Shown here piece by piece: positions 9,650 to 21,221 of a stretch of DNA of 64,000 nucleotides. The first letter of the stretch is position 1; each line of letters opens with the position of its first letter. The DNA is from Anaspis maculata (Eukaryota > Arthropoda > Insecta > Coleoptera > Scraptiidae): contig OX421961.1 in NCBI GenBank assembly GCA_949128115.1, forward strand, positions 51,508,171 to 51,572,170. Direction: 5' to 3'. A program made the translations under genes and the position numbers. The notes beneath the pieces are model-generated. The model was not told the origin of the DNA, ran no database searches, and worked only from the letters and a program-made list of their open reading frames with translations.

Positions 9650-11245
9650 CCGTGGGATTTTGAATGAAAGAGCATAGCGACTATGTGGAATACATTCCTT
9701 AGATGGCCAGCAATCACACCTCACCGGGTGATTTGCTTGAATTTTTTGCAGGAAATTTATACAGGGTGAAACAGAAAAAATTATAAAAGATTCGTAGCTC
9801 CTGACTGGGGAAAGGTGGAGAGCTCAAACTGCATACGTGATTTGATTCTGTTGTTGTGTTGATTTCTGCCGAATTTGATCCCAATCCATCGGATAAATTT
9901 TGAAGAATTAAATAACAAAGCTTTGAACTTTGACATTTTTTATTATTTGACAGATGCCATGCGGAGCAATACTTTCGACAATTTTGAATACAGTTTTCCA
10001 AGGGCTTTCCAGAAACATATTGCGAGTCAAGTTTCGTGACATATGCTTTCTGTCATTTTTGATGGTGACATTTCCGTTTGACAGATGACAACCAAAATGT
10101 AACAGACTTATTCGACGGCAATATCATGTCCGCATACCGAATTTCAAGTCGATCGAATCACGGTGCGGCTGTTATCGTGGAAGATTACAGACACAGATAC
10201 ACACAGCTTCGTAGTCTTATCTAAAAAACTTTGCCATTTAATTATTCAATATCTATCCGATGGATTGAAGCTAAATTTGGTAGGAAGCAACAAAACAAAA
10301 GAATCAAATGGAGGGAGGGAGGGTGGAGGAGCTTGTGGTGTGGTTAGTTAGCGCGTTCGACTACCACTCCAGAGGTCGCGGGTTCGATCTCCGCCGGGGA
10401 CGGATTTTCGGCCTCGAAAACAAGCTCCTTGGTTTAGTTGGAATGCTTGCTAAATGCAAGACGCGCCGTGTGTCGCATAGCACGTAAAATACGAACGATG
10501 GTGCCGACCCCATGCGATGTTGGTGGTCGTTAAAAATCCCTACCCTGGAACACACAGGAGTTCGGCAAAATTTCCGGTATAGTGGAGGAAAGCATTCACC
10601 GGCGTCGGTATTAGGCCTCGTTGCGGAAATAGGCCGACGTTAAATAAACGATAAAAAAAAAGAATCAAATCAAGCCCGCAGTTGCAGGCTTCTACCAATT
10701 CCCAGTTAGATGTTACGAGTTTTTAAATTTTCTCCTGGCTGTTACCACCGGAGACGGCCACTCGTTTGGATTTTGACCAGGACGACCCGTGTTCGGTGCA
10801 GGACTCAACTCATCTGTCTTTTCCTGGTGGGGGATTGACTTTTTTCGAAAAATTTCAACCGATATCGGAAGTAGATTGCATTGGGCGTCGTGTAGATCCA
10901 TTTTCAAATCCGACACGGTTTCGGTTTTCCGACGATGATTTTTTCAAAATAATAAATTTAATTTTCAAGTTTTATTGTTTTTCACTTTATTCACCACGAA
11001 TGTCAATTTTTCAAGCAAAACCTTTAGAAGCATTAAGACGGGCATCCACCTGGTGATTTGTACCGCTCCACCTTTTATAGTTCACGGAATATAATTTTTT
11101 CCTTTTTTTCTCCTGTTTCACCCTGTATAAATCTCCTGCAAGAAATTCAAGCAAAACACCCGGTGAGGTGTGATTGCTGCCCATTCAAGGAATGTATTCC
11201 CCTATTCCACATGGTCGCTATGCTCTTTCATTCAAAATCCCACGG
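9650..11245. mobile_element. Foldback element with internal CAGGGTGAAACAG pair
   Basis: The outer arms (CCGTGGGATTTTGAATGAAA at 9650 and its mirror ending at 11245) run about 110 bp inward. Each then meets a mirrored TA-flanked CAGGGTGAAACAG motif (9762 and 11125). The motif therefore lies symmetrically inside the outer arms. The SINE at 10310-10657 is a later insertion. Interior sequence at 9800-10290 is diverged from 29670-30120. No coding capacity. Confidence 0.8.
10310..10657 (+). mobile_element. tRNA-derived SINE copy 2
   Basis: Nearly identical to the SINE at 3553-3891, with A-box-like TTAGTTAGCGCGT near 10344 and B box GGTTCGATCTC at 10381-10391. It ends in an A-run and is flanked by the 13-bp duplication AAAAGAATCAAAT (10297-10309 and 10658-10670). 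It has about 15 extra GGAGGGA bases at its 5' end. Confidence 0.9.
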
Positions 11246-11249
11246 AATG

Positions 11250-11719
11250 CTTTTTATTTACATAATGCTCCTTGTCTAATGACCTACGGACCTATAGGCC
11301 TGAAAACGCGCTCTTTTATCGAAAATACTATTTCGTTTGTCCAAACGTCTCAAGCCAAATCAGGCGCTATTAATAATTATCAATAATCAATAATATTTTG
11401 TTTAGTCTACTCATGGTCGACATAGTCCGCGTAAACCAACTGAACACGTAGACTACATAATAAATAGTTTACGCGTAAATAATGACGCACGTAATCTACA
11501 TTAGGTAGATTCATTTGGTGACTAGATTCTTCGGGCAGTTGAAAGCGTTTTGTTGTTTGACAAGCTAACTGAGCCTTCTATCACAATCGGATGACAATCG
11601 CAATTAGGTAATAGTGCGATAAGAGAAACTACCTTTATTGGAACATTGCCTCCCGGAAAAGATTTTTCAGAAATATTTTACATTTAGTTTTTATCATTGT
11701 AATCTTCAATAAAACCATA
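11250..11719. other. Non-coding
   Basis: No gene or paired repeat recognised; AT-rich, with several ATTAAT/AATAATTATCAATAAT words near 11370-11400. Confidence 0.4.
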
Positions 11720-12030
11720 TACAGGTGTCCAGAAATTAATACAACAAAATTCACAGTAAGGTAGAAAATTGAAAGATAAGGGGACTTCCTTGATAAAAAT
11801 ACCCTGGCAAACATTTTAACGGAGATACAAGCCTTCAAAGTTGGTTTTTGAAATCAGTTTTTTTCTCATAACTTTTGAACCAATGAACCGATTTCATTCA
11901 AATTTGAACCAACGGCTACTAAAATAGGTCTCTATTGAACAATATTGACGCACTTCATCAAACATTTTCAGGGGCGAAGATGATAGGGGGTACCTACCCC
12001 CTTTTTCCCCTATTTTTCACCCTCCCTGAA

Positions 12031-13663
12031 TAATTTCGAAAATGGTTTCAGTTTTCGGGTTCTACGTTCAATTTAGAGAAAAAAATTACACTTGCAAAAT
12101 TTTGACTAGATGCTTCATTTCCGAGATTTTTGAGTTTGAAACTTTGGAAAACATCTCAAAATTAGTGTTGCACGAATCTCGTCTCGATTCTCGATCTCGT
12201 CTCGATCTCGCCTCGAGATTCGAGACGAGATCGAGACGAGATCAAGGCGACGAGATTCGAGATCGAGACGAGAATAAGACTGCCGATACGAGAATCTCGC
12301 CGAGAAAAATCTCGATTCTCGACTCTCGACCTCATTTTTTTCAAATTACTGAAAAAGTTTTCAACGGATTTATTTCATTTCCCTTCAGTCTTTTGATGAA
12401 CATTATCCTTTTCTAGGGATTTTTTTCAAAAAAAATCAAGGTCTTGTACTTTGAAGTCTCACAACAAGACCTACCCGTCTCATCATTTTATGTTTGCTAG
12501 TAATGTTTCGTAATAACCTTTAATTTTTGCGAAATGAATCATCCTTCGCTTTGAACTTTTTTACAGAAAGCTTATTAGTTATTAATAAACATTTTTCTGA
12601 ATTTCACGTTCATTGTTAAAAGTTTACGATCATAACAGAAGTACCTAGGTACATGATGTCAGGAATGTAGCCCATCCTTATAGTTCCAGTTTTTGGGCCT
12701 TTCATATTAGGTGAAAAATGATACTGCCATTCACTAGATACCTATATGGTTGTTTTTTCTCCTCTGTTGATTTATTGCAAGTACGGTTATATCGATGGTC
12801 GGCAACATTTTTATTACAGGGAGGTACGATATGAAGCTCAACACAATACTATAGCTATATTCAAGGGCGGAAGTGACGGAACGACCAGCACGCGGTTGTG
12901 GGTATCATACTTCAGAATATTGCGAGACGAGCCAAAATTTAATTTCAGAATGAGATGAAACGGAAGAAAGTGTTTCGATGTTATTGTTGTTATTAGATAT
13001 TATTGTATAGGAAAGTAGTATAGGTTTGGCGCTCGTGTGCAGCCCGACACATCTAACACTGATAGTTCGATGTTCGAACAGGTAAAATACCTAAAATATG
13101 CTAAATGATGGGTCACTTGGACTAGGTACAAGCAATATAAATAGATAATACAGAGAGTTGTAGGTAGGTATTTGAATTATAGTGAATGTAATTGAAGATG
13201 CTAAAATAACTCGAGAATCTCGAGTCGAGATCGAGATTCTCGAGCCGAGATCGAGATTGTTGTTCTGATCGCCGAGACGAGATCGAGACGAGATTGAAGT
13301 TTTGAAAATAAATCGAGATCGAGACGAGATCGGGTGAAATCTCGTCTCGATCTCGTCTCGTGCAACACTACTCAAAATCGCCACTTTTCAGGGCCCAAAT
13401 TTTTTTTTTCTGAAAAGCTCTATGTTTTCAGCGAAAATGATAGTTTGTCAACTTGAAACACCTAGAAAACTTATTTCAGTTGAGGAATCTTGAGTATTCT
13501 TTAATTTTAATTTTTAAGGCCTTGAAAGTGGTGTTTTCGAGATGTTCTCCGAAGTTTCAAACTCAAATATCTCGACAATGAAACCTTTAATCAAAATTTT
13601 GCGTGAGTAACTTTTTTCTCTAAATTGAACGTAAAATTCAAAAATCATAACCGTTCCCAATAG
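12031..13663. mobile_element. Nested foldback inside the left arm of 11722-15464
   Basis: ACGTTCAATTTAGAGAAAAA near 12066 pairs with TTTTTTCTCTAAATTGAACG near 13613-13632, and TTTGAGTTTGAAACTTTGGA pairs with CCGAAGTTTCAAACTCAAA. It is itself interrupted by the hAT element at 12163-13370. A solo fragment of the same family is at about 41345-41535. Its exact ends are uncertain by about 15 bp. Confidence 0.65.
12163..13370. mobile_element. Non-autonomous hAT element with tandem-repeat arms
   Basis: TAGTGTTGCACGA at the left and TCGTGCAACACTA at the right are inverted termini, flanked by a perfect 8-bp duplication CTCAAAAT (12155-12162 and 13371-13378). Inside each end lies about 150 bp of degenerate tandem TCTCGTCTCGATC units in opposite orientation (12172-12325 and 13208-13362), so the two ends can pair far beyond the TIR. 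The middle, about 850 bp, has no transposase. The family assignment rests on terminus and duplication length. Confidence 0.88.
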
Positions 13664-15464
13664 TGGGGTCGGTAAACATTAAAAAACGGTACTATACGGC
13701 ATTTGATGATACAGACAATTCCTTTTGCATGAATGTTCTACAAGGTCTATCGAACGATATTAGAAGGGGAAGCACAAAAGCTTCTCCTTAGGGGGGCCGC
13801 AGGGGGCCCTGTCAAGTGGACGGTCCAAGAACTCCTACCAAACCATCTTTCAATTCCGTTTATCACTGAAATGGGGATCATGTGACTCCATTGCGAATCT
13901 CGATGGCATTGGTCGCCGTGTCTCTTTCATCCTCCATGCTTGAAACAATAATTTCTTCGGGAGGTCAGAAATCACTTTTTATTTTTGTATACATACAAGA
14001 GGATGCAAAGTTGACATGTTTTGTATCTTAACCTGTTATTTGGCATTCCTAAAATCCTATTATGAAGTCAATTTTTCAAATTCTCATCTTTGGGTTAATT
14101 GGTAGGCTAAGAAGTAGGTATTTTTTAACATCCAGTTCAGACGTACTTTTTTCAGTGTCCAACTGGAGGTTATTGGAATCATCATAGGGGTGGATACACT
14201 GAACTATTTTCTAAACATTATGTCGAGAAAATCAATTCTAAACCGTGTATAGAGAGTACACAAATTATTTTTCTTCCGGTCGGTCGAATTGCGATGCCTA
14301 CTACGCCTGTCAGGGAGAACGCTGAGCTTCGCCAGCCTAAGCTAGTATGAAAACAGCCTAAACAAATTCAAAACTGACTAAAACTCTGAGTGCTAGCTCA
14401 GAATTGAATTTCGAACCATATAATGAGTGTTTCAGGTAGTTTTGAATCCGTTTAGGCTGTTTTCATACTAGTTTAGTCTGGCGATGCTCAGCGTTCTCAC
14501 TGACGGGCGTAGTAGGCTTTGCAATTCGACCGATCAGAAGAAAAATTATTTGTGTACTCTCCATGTGCGGTCTAGGATTGATTTCCTCGACATAATGTTT
14601 AGAAAATAGTTCAGTCTATCCACCCCTGCGATTATTTCAGTAACATCCAATTGGACATTGAAAAAAGTACGTCTGAATTGGATGTTAAAAAATACCTACT
14701 TCTTAGCCTACCAATTAACCCGAAATTGAGAATTTGAATAATTGACTTCATAATAGGATTTTGGGAATGCCAAATTATAGGTTAAGACACAAAACATGCC
14801 AACTTCGCATCCTCTTGTATGTATAAAAAAATAAAAAGTGATTTCTCTGACCTCCCGAAGAAATTATTTTTTTAAGCATGAGGGATGAAAGACACATGGT
14901 GACCAATGCCATTGAGATTCACTATGGAGCCACATCATCCACATTTTAGTGATACAACGAAATTGAAAGATGGTTTGGTAGGAGTTCTTGGACCGTCAAC
15001 TTGACAGGGCCCCCTGCGGCCCCCCTAAGGGAAAGCTTTTGTGCTTCCCCTTCTAATATCGTTCGATAGACCTTGTAGAACACTCATGCAAAAAAAAAAT
15101 TCTGTATCATCAAATGCCGTATAGGAATGGCCACCAACCCCACTACAAAAATAGTCAGGAGGGTGAAAAATAGGCGAGAAAGGGGGAAGGTACCCCCAAT
15201 GATCTTCGCCTCTAAAAATGTTTGATGAAATGCGTTATCATTGTTTGATAGAGACCTGTTTTAGTAAACTTTGGTTTAAATTTGAATGAAATCGGCTCAG
15301 CGGTTCAAAAGCTATGCAAAAAAACTGTTTTCAAAAACAAACCAACTTTGGAGGCCTGTATCTCCGTTAATACGTTTGCGAGAGTTATTTTATTACGGAA
15401 GTCCCATTATTTTTCAATTTTTCACTTCCCTGTAAATTTTGTTGCATTAATTTCGGGACACCTG

Positions 15465-15986
15465 TATAATGAAAAAAAAAACCTTTACCTCCGGTTCCAC
15501 CAAAATTTTAAGAGCAGATTAAATCTATCACGCTGATAGTTGCTATGCACCAGCCAATAGGATGGCTAGTTGCTTAGTTACTATCAGAGTGATAAAGTTA
15601 TCGCGTTGATAAAAGTTTGGTGAAACCCGAGGTAAATCACCTAATTATCGGGTATTAATCGATAACATGGTTAATAATTGATAAATCATTTTCCGGTGGT
15701 TTCACCAAGGTGAGGCTCAACTCACCTAACTATAGGATCTGAATCAAAAAGGTAAGTGAAATTACTAATATCTTATTAATAGTGGCTATTATTTTTCGAT
15801 TGAAATTGCCTGCACCTTTCATCAAAACCTACCTGCTACTACTTACCTATGATCGACCCAAAAAAGTTGTTTCTGGGGTCTCTGCACTTACCTATGCCAA
15901 ATTGTACTTAATGACTGATGATGCAATGAAAATAATAAATAAATAAATAAGAATTCTCTCTGCTTGTCATTCAAACAGTTCCGTCA
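15465..15986. other. Non-coding, low complexity AT-rich
   Basis: Mirrored short words (TATCACGCTGATAGT / ACTATCAGAGTGATAAA) make a small palindrome at about 15524-15597. An AAATAAATAAATAA run lies near 15935-15950. No gene. Confidence 0.45.
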
Positions 15987-16027
15987 TTAAGGACGGTGTT
16001 TAATTGGTAAAATAAGCGTTGCGAAAT

Positions 16028-16287
16028 TTTCGGCCTCGAAAACAAGCTCCTTGGTTTAGTTGGAATGCTTGCTAAATACAAGACGCGCCGTGTGTCGCAT
16101 AGCACGTAAAATACGAACGATGGTGCCGACCCCATGCGATGTTGGTGGTCGTTAAAAATCCCTACCCTGTGTTGGAACACACAGGGGTTCGGCAAAATTT
16201 CTGGTATAGTAGAGGAAAGCATTTACCGGCGTCGGTATTAGGCCTCGTTGCAGAAATAGGCCGACGTTAAATAAACGAATAAAAAAA
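16028..16287 (+). mobile_element. tRNA-derived SINE copy 3, 5'-truncated
   Basis: Lacks the tRNA-like head and begins in the body (TTTCGGCCTCGAAAACAAG). It ends in an A-run and is flanked by the 14-bp duplication AAGCGTTGCGAAAT (16014-16027 and 16288-16301). The opposite hairpin arm near 22130-22145 carries that sequence once. A 5-bp TGTTG insertion near 16168 distinguishes it from copies 1 and 2. Confidence 0.9.
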
Positions 16288-16483
16288 AAGCGTTGCGAAA
16301 TCAATCCGTCTGGGTTCATTCCTTGACGGATTTTTACCATTTTGATCTCTTTCGAAAGCTACAAGGATGTACCTACTTTGGTTTGAGCCCATTGGCATTT
16401 CCAAAATCCAAAAATAATTTTGAATGTCAATTTTTTTTATTTTTTTTTATTTCGGAAATGCCATTTTTTGCTTGAAGAAGGTA

Positions 16484-17673
16484 GTTCTCAAACGGTTTTT
16501 TGCTATATGGTTAGCTCATCTCCACCTGTTCAACATGGTAAAAGCATACATCCCTGTGACGCGTAATACTTGGTATACAGGGTGAAAATTAAAAAATAAA
16601 TCTTTAAACTATTTTATCCCGGTGAAATAATTCTCGAAAAAAACAGCCTCTCATTATTCAGCGACCTTATGGTTTCCTACTGAACGTGTGAAAAACTCAC
16701 ACCTCGATAGTTGCTGGTATTCTACGTACAGGGTGAAATCAATTTGTTTTCAATAAATTTCATCTTGATCAAATCAATCCGGACAAAAACCAATTCCGGC
16801 TCTGTTAGAAGTCTATGATCTCTCATTCAAGATATGAAAATGTCGCATTCCTCAAACTGCTTAAACATGACATACAGGGTGGAACACCCTTTTTTCCTTT
16901 GATTTTTTTCCTGGGTTACATTAATTCGGATGATAATCTTACCCACTTCAAAGGAGAGCCTAGAGTATTTGGCAAAACATATCAAAAATTCACATTTCTG
17001 CAATCACTGCAACTACTGGCTACTGTAGCATCAAGCATTTTTGCGATTTTGGTTGTGCGAGGAGTTGCTAAGGACAATTTCCTTAGCAACTCCTTGCACA
17101 ACAAAAGTTGAAGCAACATATAATTCATCCTGTATATCAAGTCAGAGTGATATTAGAAAAGCAAATTTTTTACATAGCTTGCGGAAAACTCTGAGCTTTT
17201 CAGTAAACCAGATAAGATTATTATCCTAATTAATTTTATCCGGAAAAAAATTAAATAAATGAAGTATGTTCCACCTTGTAGGTTGTGTTTAGGGAGTTTG
17301 AGGAATGTGACATTTTTATATCTTGAATGAGAGATTATAGGCTTGTAACAGAGCTGGAATTGATATTTGTCTGGATTGATTTGATGAAGATAAAAAACAT
17401 AGAAAAAAAAAATTGATTTCACCCTGTACGTAGGATACCAGCGACTATATGGAGGGGTACATTTCTCAAATGTTCAATAGGAGACTATAAGGTCGTTAAA
17501 TAATGAGAGACTGTTTTTCTCGAGGATTGTTTCATCGAAATAAAACATTTCAAAGATTTATTTTTCAATTTTCACCCTGTATACTAAGTATTACGCGTCA
17601 CAGGGATGTATGCTTTCAACATGTTGAATAGGTGGAGATGAGTTAACCATATAGAAAAAAACCATTTGAGAAC
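16484..17673. mobile_element. TA-inserted foldback within the giant hairpin
   Basis: GTTCTCAAACGGTTTTTTGC at the left pairs with the right end ...AACCATTTGAGAAC, with TA on both sides (16482-16483 and 17674-17675). The opposite arm of the host hairpin (about 22000-22015) reads straight through GAAGAAAGTAAACTGCTCG on its reverse strand, with a single TA, proving the duplication. Inside, three mirrored CAGGGTG pairs occur concentrically (16578/17578, 16730/17425, 16874/17274). The centre is a near-perfect hairpin of TGTGCGAGGAGTTGCTAAGG (17053-17104). Confidence 0.85.
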
Positions 17674-18427
17674 TAAACTGCTCGTCAAAAGTTAAGCATA
17701 GACCAAAATTCGCTACAATTTCAAGCAAAGATTTCTTTGGGGAAAGATACTCTATTTGAAAAAAATGTATGGTGCCTGGTAGAGCTTTTCTTCAGCTACA
17801 AGACGTTGTGTCGACTTACGTCACCATCGACTTTGTCCATGATACACAGGACGCCAAAGGTAGGAGTGTCAAAAGTGTTAATTTTTGAAGTCGTGGAACT
17901 TTTTTAGGAAAAATTTTGGATTTTTTTTCTCTTCAGCTTTAGAAAGGTTATTCCAATATCTCGAAACGGTTTATGACTTTTGATCGTATTTTGTTTCTTT
18001 AAAGAGTTCTTGATTTTTTTGTGGAATTTGGATTTTTTGATACAGAGTTTGCTAGAGCTGTTGCTTTTCCTTGAAAATTCACAGAAACGTACACAATTGC
18101 TGGATGAATTATACCATGAGAAAATTTGACCTCATGAGCCCACAGAAGAGATTATCCTCTGGACCTCTTCAGGGGAGATACCTAATGAAGCATGCTGCGA
18201 CATCACATTGACACTTATTGACTCCAGCATGAATAAAAATGCAAGACTTGTAACCATACGTTGCATCAAAATTACCATGGTTACCAATTAGTTCCATCAT
18301 GAGTGATTTTGTTACTGCTCAGGTCACTGGATATTTCCAAAAGTGATATCTCCTAGACGAGTAGAGGTAGAGCCATAATTATTTTTTTTATTCCAATCGG
18401 ACTCATTATTGGCCATTCGGGCATGAT

Positions 18428-20683
18428 GTGCAAATTTTTCGCGTTTATACTCTTTCAGTAGTGGGGGGTAATTTTGACGTTATATGTATATGTAATACTA
18501 ACAACTATGACCGTTTTACCGGACTAGTCATAAAGATAGCGAGCAAATGGATCCCCAGAGGACATCGAAAAGAATATGTGGCCTGCTGGAACGATGAATG
18601 TACACTGCTTTATGAAGAATTTAAAAAATATGGAAGAAGTGAAACAGCTGATCTTTTGATTGGAAAACTTGACGAAGGCAGAAAAAAGCGATGGAGAAAG
18701 ACCTTACAAAAACTCAACTTTAGACACTCGAGCAGAAATGCGTGGTCTCTTTTAAAGAATTTACAAACCTCCACTTTTAAAGAAAAAAGCAAAAACCCAC
18801 ACCCTGATACGATCGCCAAAAGAATAATTAAAATGTCAAAATGCAATATCAATAACTTGAATCGAAAGAACATAATTAGAAAATTACGCACTATCAAGAA
18901 ATCCCAACAACAGGATTGTGAAATTATGAAACAATTCACCACTGAAGAATTAGACATGGCAATTTCGCAACAACGCAACAAGAAAACCTCAGGATATGAC
19001 GGAATATTGCCAGAGTTCATCAAGAATTTCGGAATCAAAACAAGACTATGGCTATTGAAATTTCATAATAATATACTGACGACTTGCAACTTACCAGAAG
19101 CTTTCAAATACACAAAAATTATGGGTATCTTGAAACCAGGAAAAACACCAGAACCGGAAAATTACCGCCCTATTGCGTTGCTTAGTGTCTGTTATAAACT
19201 CCTAGAGCGACTAATTTATAACAGATTGAGTCCATTAGTAGATGACAGACTACCAACAGAACAAGCTGGCTTTCGTCCTAATAGAAATTGCTGTGATCAA
19301 GTTTTGGCCATAACGACTCATATTGAAAATGGTTTCCAACAAAAGAAAAAATCAGCAGCTGTTTTTGTAGACCTCTCAGCAGCGTATGACACAGTGTGGA
19401 GAAAGGGATTGTTAGGGAAACTTTATAGTCTAGTTCCTTGCCGTAATTTTTTGAAATTAATCAATAACATCATTAGTGAACGATTCTTTCAAGTTTATAT
19501 TGACAGTAAAGTGAGCAAGTTAAGGAAACTCAACAATGGACTTCCGCAAGGATCAGTTCTTTCGCCGTTACTTTTCAATATTTATTTAAGTGACATTCCG
19601 GAAACCTCATCACGAAAATTCATATACGCAGACGACATTGCCATCATTTACCAACATCAAAATTCTGCGATTGGAGAAAGTACACTCACAAGAGATCTGA
19701 GAATTCTAAGCGACTACTTCAACAACTGGGGTCTCAACCCAAATCCAAGAAAAACGGAATCTTCTATCTTTCACCTTAACAACAGAGAAGCCAATCAACA
19801 ATTGAACGTGATTTTCAATGGATATCCCATACCACACAACTCGACACCGAAGTACCTTGGTATTACCCTAGATCGTACTTTGTCTTATAAACAGAACCTG
19901 AAAAATCTGGCTGCCAAAACAAAAACCAGAGTGAACCTTATACAAAAACTGGCTGGAACGACATGGGGTACTGATGCTGACACTCTCCGTATATCTGCAA
20001 TAGCCTTAGTGTACTCCACTGCAGAATATGGTGCCCCAGTATGGATCAACAGCAAACACACCAACTTAATCGACGTGAAATTGAACCAGGTGATGAGGAT
20101 TGTTTCTGGAACGTTGAAGTCTACCCAGATTGAATGGTTACCGGTGATATGCAATATTGCTCCACCACGATTACGACGTGAACATCTGTTGCTCGGAGAA
20201 TATGAAAAATTACTGCAGAATCCGAATCTACCAATTTCCAAAGATATGAACATCATCCCTCTCCTAAATAGTAACTTGAGATTGGAATCCAGACAACCCT
20301 CTATACTAACCGCCAAAACCTTATATGAAGGAAACTTTAGAATTGAAGATCAATGGAACGTCTCCTGGAGAACAATTGAGACGAAAAACAAACACCTTGT
20401 TACTGATCCAACGACCAAGGTTGAAGGTTTCGCTCTGGAAAGAAAATTGTGGACAACTCTAAACAGAATTAGAACCGGCCAAGGGAGATGTAATTTCTTT
20501 TTACATCGATGGGGTTATGTAGAAAATCCAAGCTGCATCTGTGGAGCACAAAACCAAACTATGGACCACATTGTGTCAGACTGCCCATTAACCGCCTTTG
20601 ATGAAGGACTAAATGCGATCCATAACCTCACAGAAACAGCTCAGGAATGGCTCTCAACAACTGGTTTCAGACTGGATTTATAA
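18428..20683 (+). CDS. Non-LTR retrotransposon reverse transcriptase (jockey-like), 5'-truncated
   Basis: An uninterrupted 751-codon frame encoding the RT part of a LINE ORF2, the enzyme that copies LINE RNA into nicked target DNA. Residues 241-262 hold the PEPENYRPIALLSV block, 279-285 QAGFRPN, 310-321 motif A (AAVFVDLSAAYD, catalytic Asp315), 369-386 motif B (NGLPQGSVLSPLLFNIY), 399-404 motif C (YADD, residues 400-403), and 473-482 the thumb TPKYLGITLD. Near the C-terminus Cys703, Cys705, His714 and Cys719 form the Cys/His knuckle common in jockey-superfamily elements. The apurinic endonuclease domain that normally precedes the RT is missing. Residues 1-18 are encoded by the host hairpin arm upstream of the insertion point (18481/18482), so the ATG at 18428 is fortuitous and the authentic sequence starts about residue 19. 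No frameshift or internal stop, so the insertion is probably recent. The clade assignment within jockey-like elements is tentative. Confidence 0.95.
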   Translation: MQIFRVYTLSVVGGNFDVICICNTNNYDRFTGLVIKIASKWIPRGHRKEYVACWNDECTLLYEEFKKYGRSETADLLIGKLDEGRKKRWRKTLQKLNFRHSSRNAWSLLKNLQTSTFKEKSKNPHPDTIAKRIIKMSKCNINNLNRKNIIRKLRTIKKSQQQDCEIMKQFTTEELDMAISQQRNKKTSGYDGILPEFIKNFGIKTRLWLLKFHNNILTTCNLPEAFKYTKIMGILKPGKTPEPENYRPIALLSVCYKLLERLIYNRLSPLVDDRLPTEQAGFRPNRNCCDQVLAITTHIENGFQQKKKSAAVFVDLSAAYDTVWRKGLLGKLYSLVPCRNFLKLINNIISERFFQVYIDSKVSKLRKLNNGLPQGSVLSPLLFNIYLSDIPETSSRKFIYADDIAIIYQHQNSAIGESTLTRDLRILSDYFNNWGLNPNPRKTESSIFHLNNREANQQLNVIFNGYPIPHNSTPKYLGITLDRTLSYKQNLKNLAAKTKTRVNLIQKLAGTTWGTDADTLRISAIALVYSTAEYGAPVWINSKHTNLIDVKLNQVMRIVSGTLKSTQIEWLPVICNIAPPRLRREHLLLGEYEKLLQNPNLPISKDMNIIPLLNSNLRLESRQPSILTAKTLYEGNFRIEDQWNVSWRTIETKNKHLVTDPTTKVEGFALERKLWTTLNRIRTGQGRCNFFLHRWGYVENPSCICGAQNQTMDHIVSDCPLTAFDEGLNAIHNLTETAQEWLSTTGFRLDL

Positions 20684-20944
20684 TTTTTTACACTTTCCCT
20701 CGCACTTTCCCTCAAGATCGTCTACATTTCGCACCCAGATATACACCATACACAAACAATATACAATACATACAAACTTTTATACATACTCTTCTATATA
20801 TACATATACATATACAATGCAACTACAATTAACTATATCACCCATATCTAAAATTATAACTTATAAGTAATTCATGTCTTTTATATACCCACCTACATAA
20901 TTTATACAGTCATGTATCAATTTTTCCAAGCATAATAAATATAT
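18482..20944 (+). mobile_element. 5'-truncated LINE insertion with 11-bp duplication
   Basis: The insertion is bounded by ATTTTGACGTT on both sides (18471-18481 and 20945-20955). Removing it and one duplication restores GACGTTTGTCATGTC, which matches the opposite arm near 21186-21200. The 3' untranslated part (20684-20944) is AT-rich and ends in AATAAATATATA without a long A-tail. Confidence 0.92.
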
Positions 20945-21207
20945 ATTTTGACGTTTGTCATGTCGGAACTTTTTTATTGTACTTGTCATCACTGAAATGT
21001 CAACATAAATGTATACTGTCATTTTCAGCTGATAAATTTCGAGTTTGCGTTCGGTGTTTTTCTTCCTCAAAGTCAAGGTTTCCTGAAAAACCTTCGTTGG
21101 TCTTATGTTTTCACTACTGATGTGAAAGTGGTAGATTACATTCACGCTGACATTTCAATGATGACAAGTACAAAAAAATAGTTCTGACATGACAAACGTC
21201 AAAATTA

Positions 21208-21221
21208 CCCCCCCCCCCCCC
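21208..21221. repeat. C14 homopolymer in the hairpin arm
   Basis: Fourteen consecutive C where the mirrored position in the left arm (18462-18467) has only six G. It lies next to the LINE target site. Confidence 0.9.

Larger units (their letters stand above)
11722..15464. mobile_element. Large foldback element, CAGGTGTCC termini
   Basis: CAGGTGTCCAGAAATTAAT at 11722 is mirrored by ATTAATTTCGGGACACCTG ending at 15464; TA flanks both. The right arm is about 1.07 kb. The left arm is split by a second foldback (about 12031-13663), and the right arm near 15130-15165 retains the uninterrupted sequence. The centre is near 14390-14420, where CTAGTATGAAAACAGCCTAAAC meets its mirror. Mirrored GGGGGGCCGCAGGGGGCCCT blocks lie at 13791 and 15009. 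No long open frame. Confidence 0.83.

Noticed and set aside
18610..20316. 142- and 143-codon minus-strand frames within the RT gene
   Set aside because: They are antisense shadows of the reverse-transcriptase frame.
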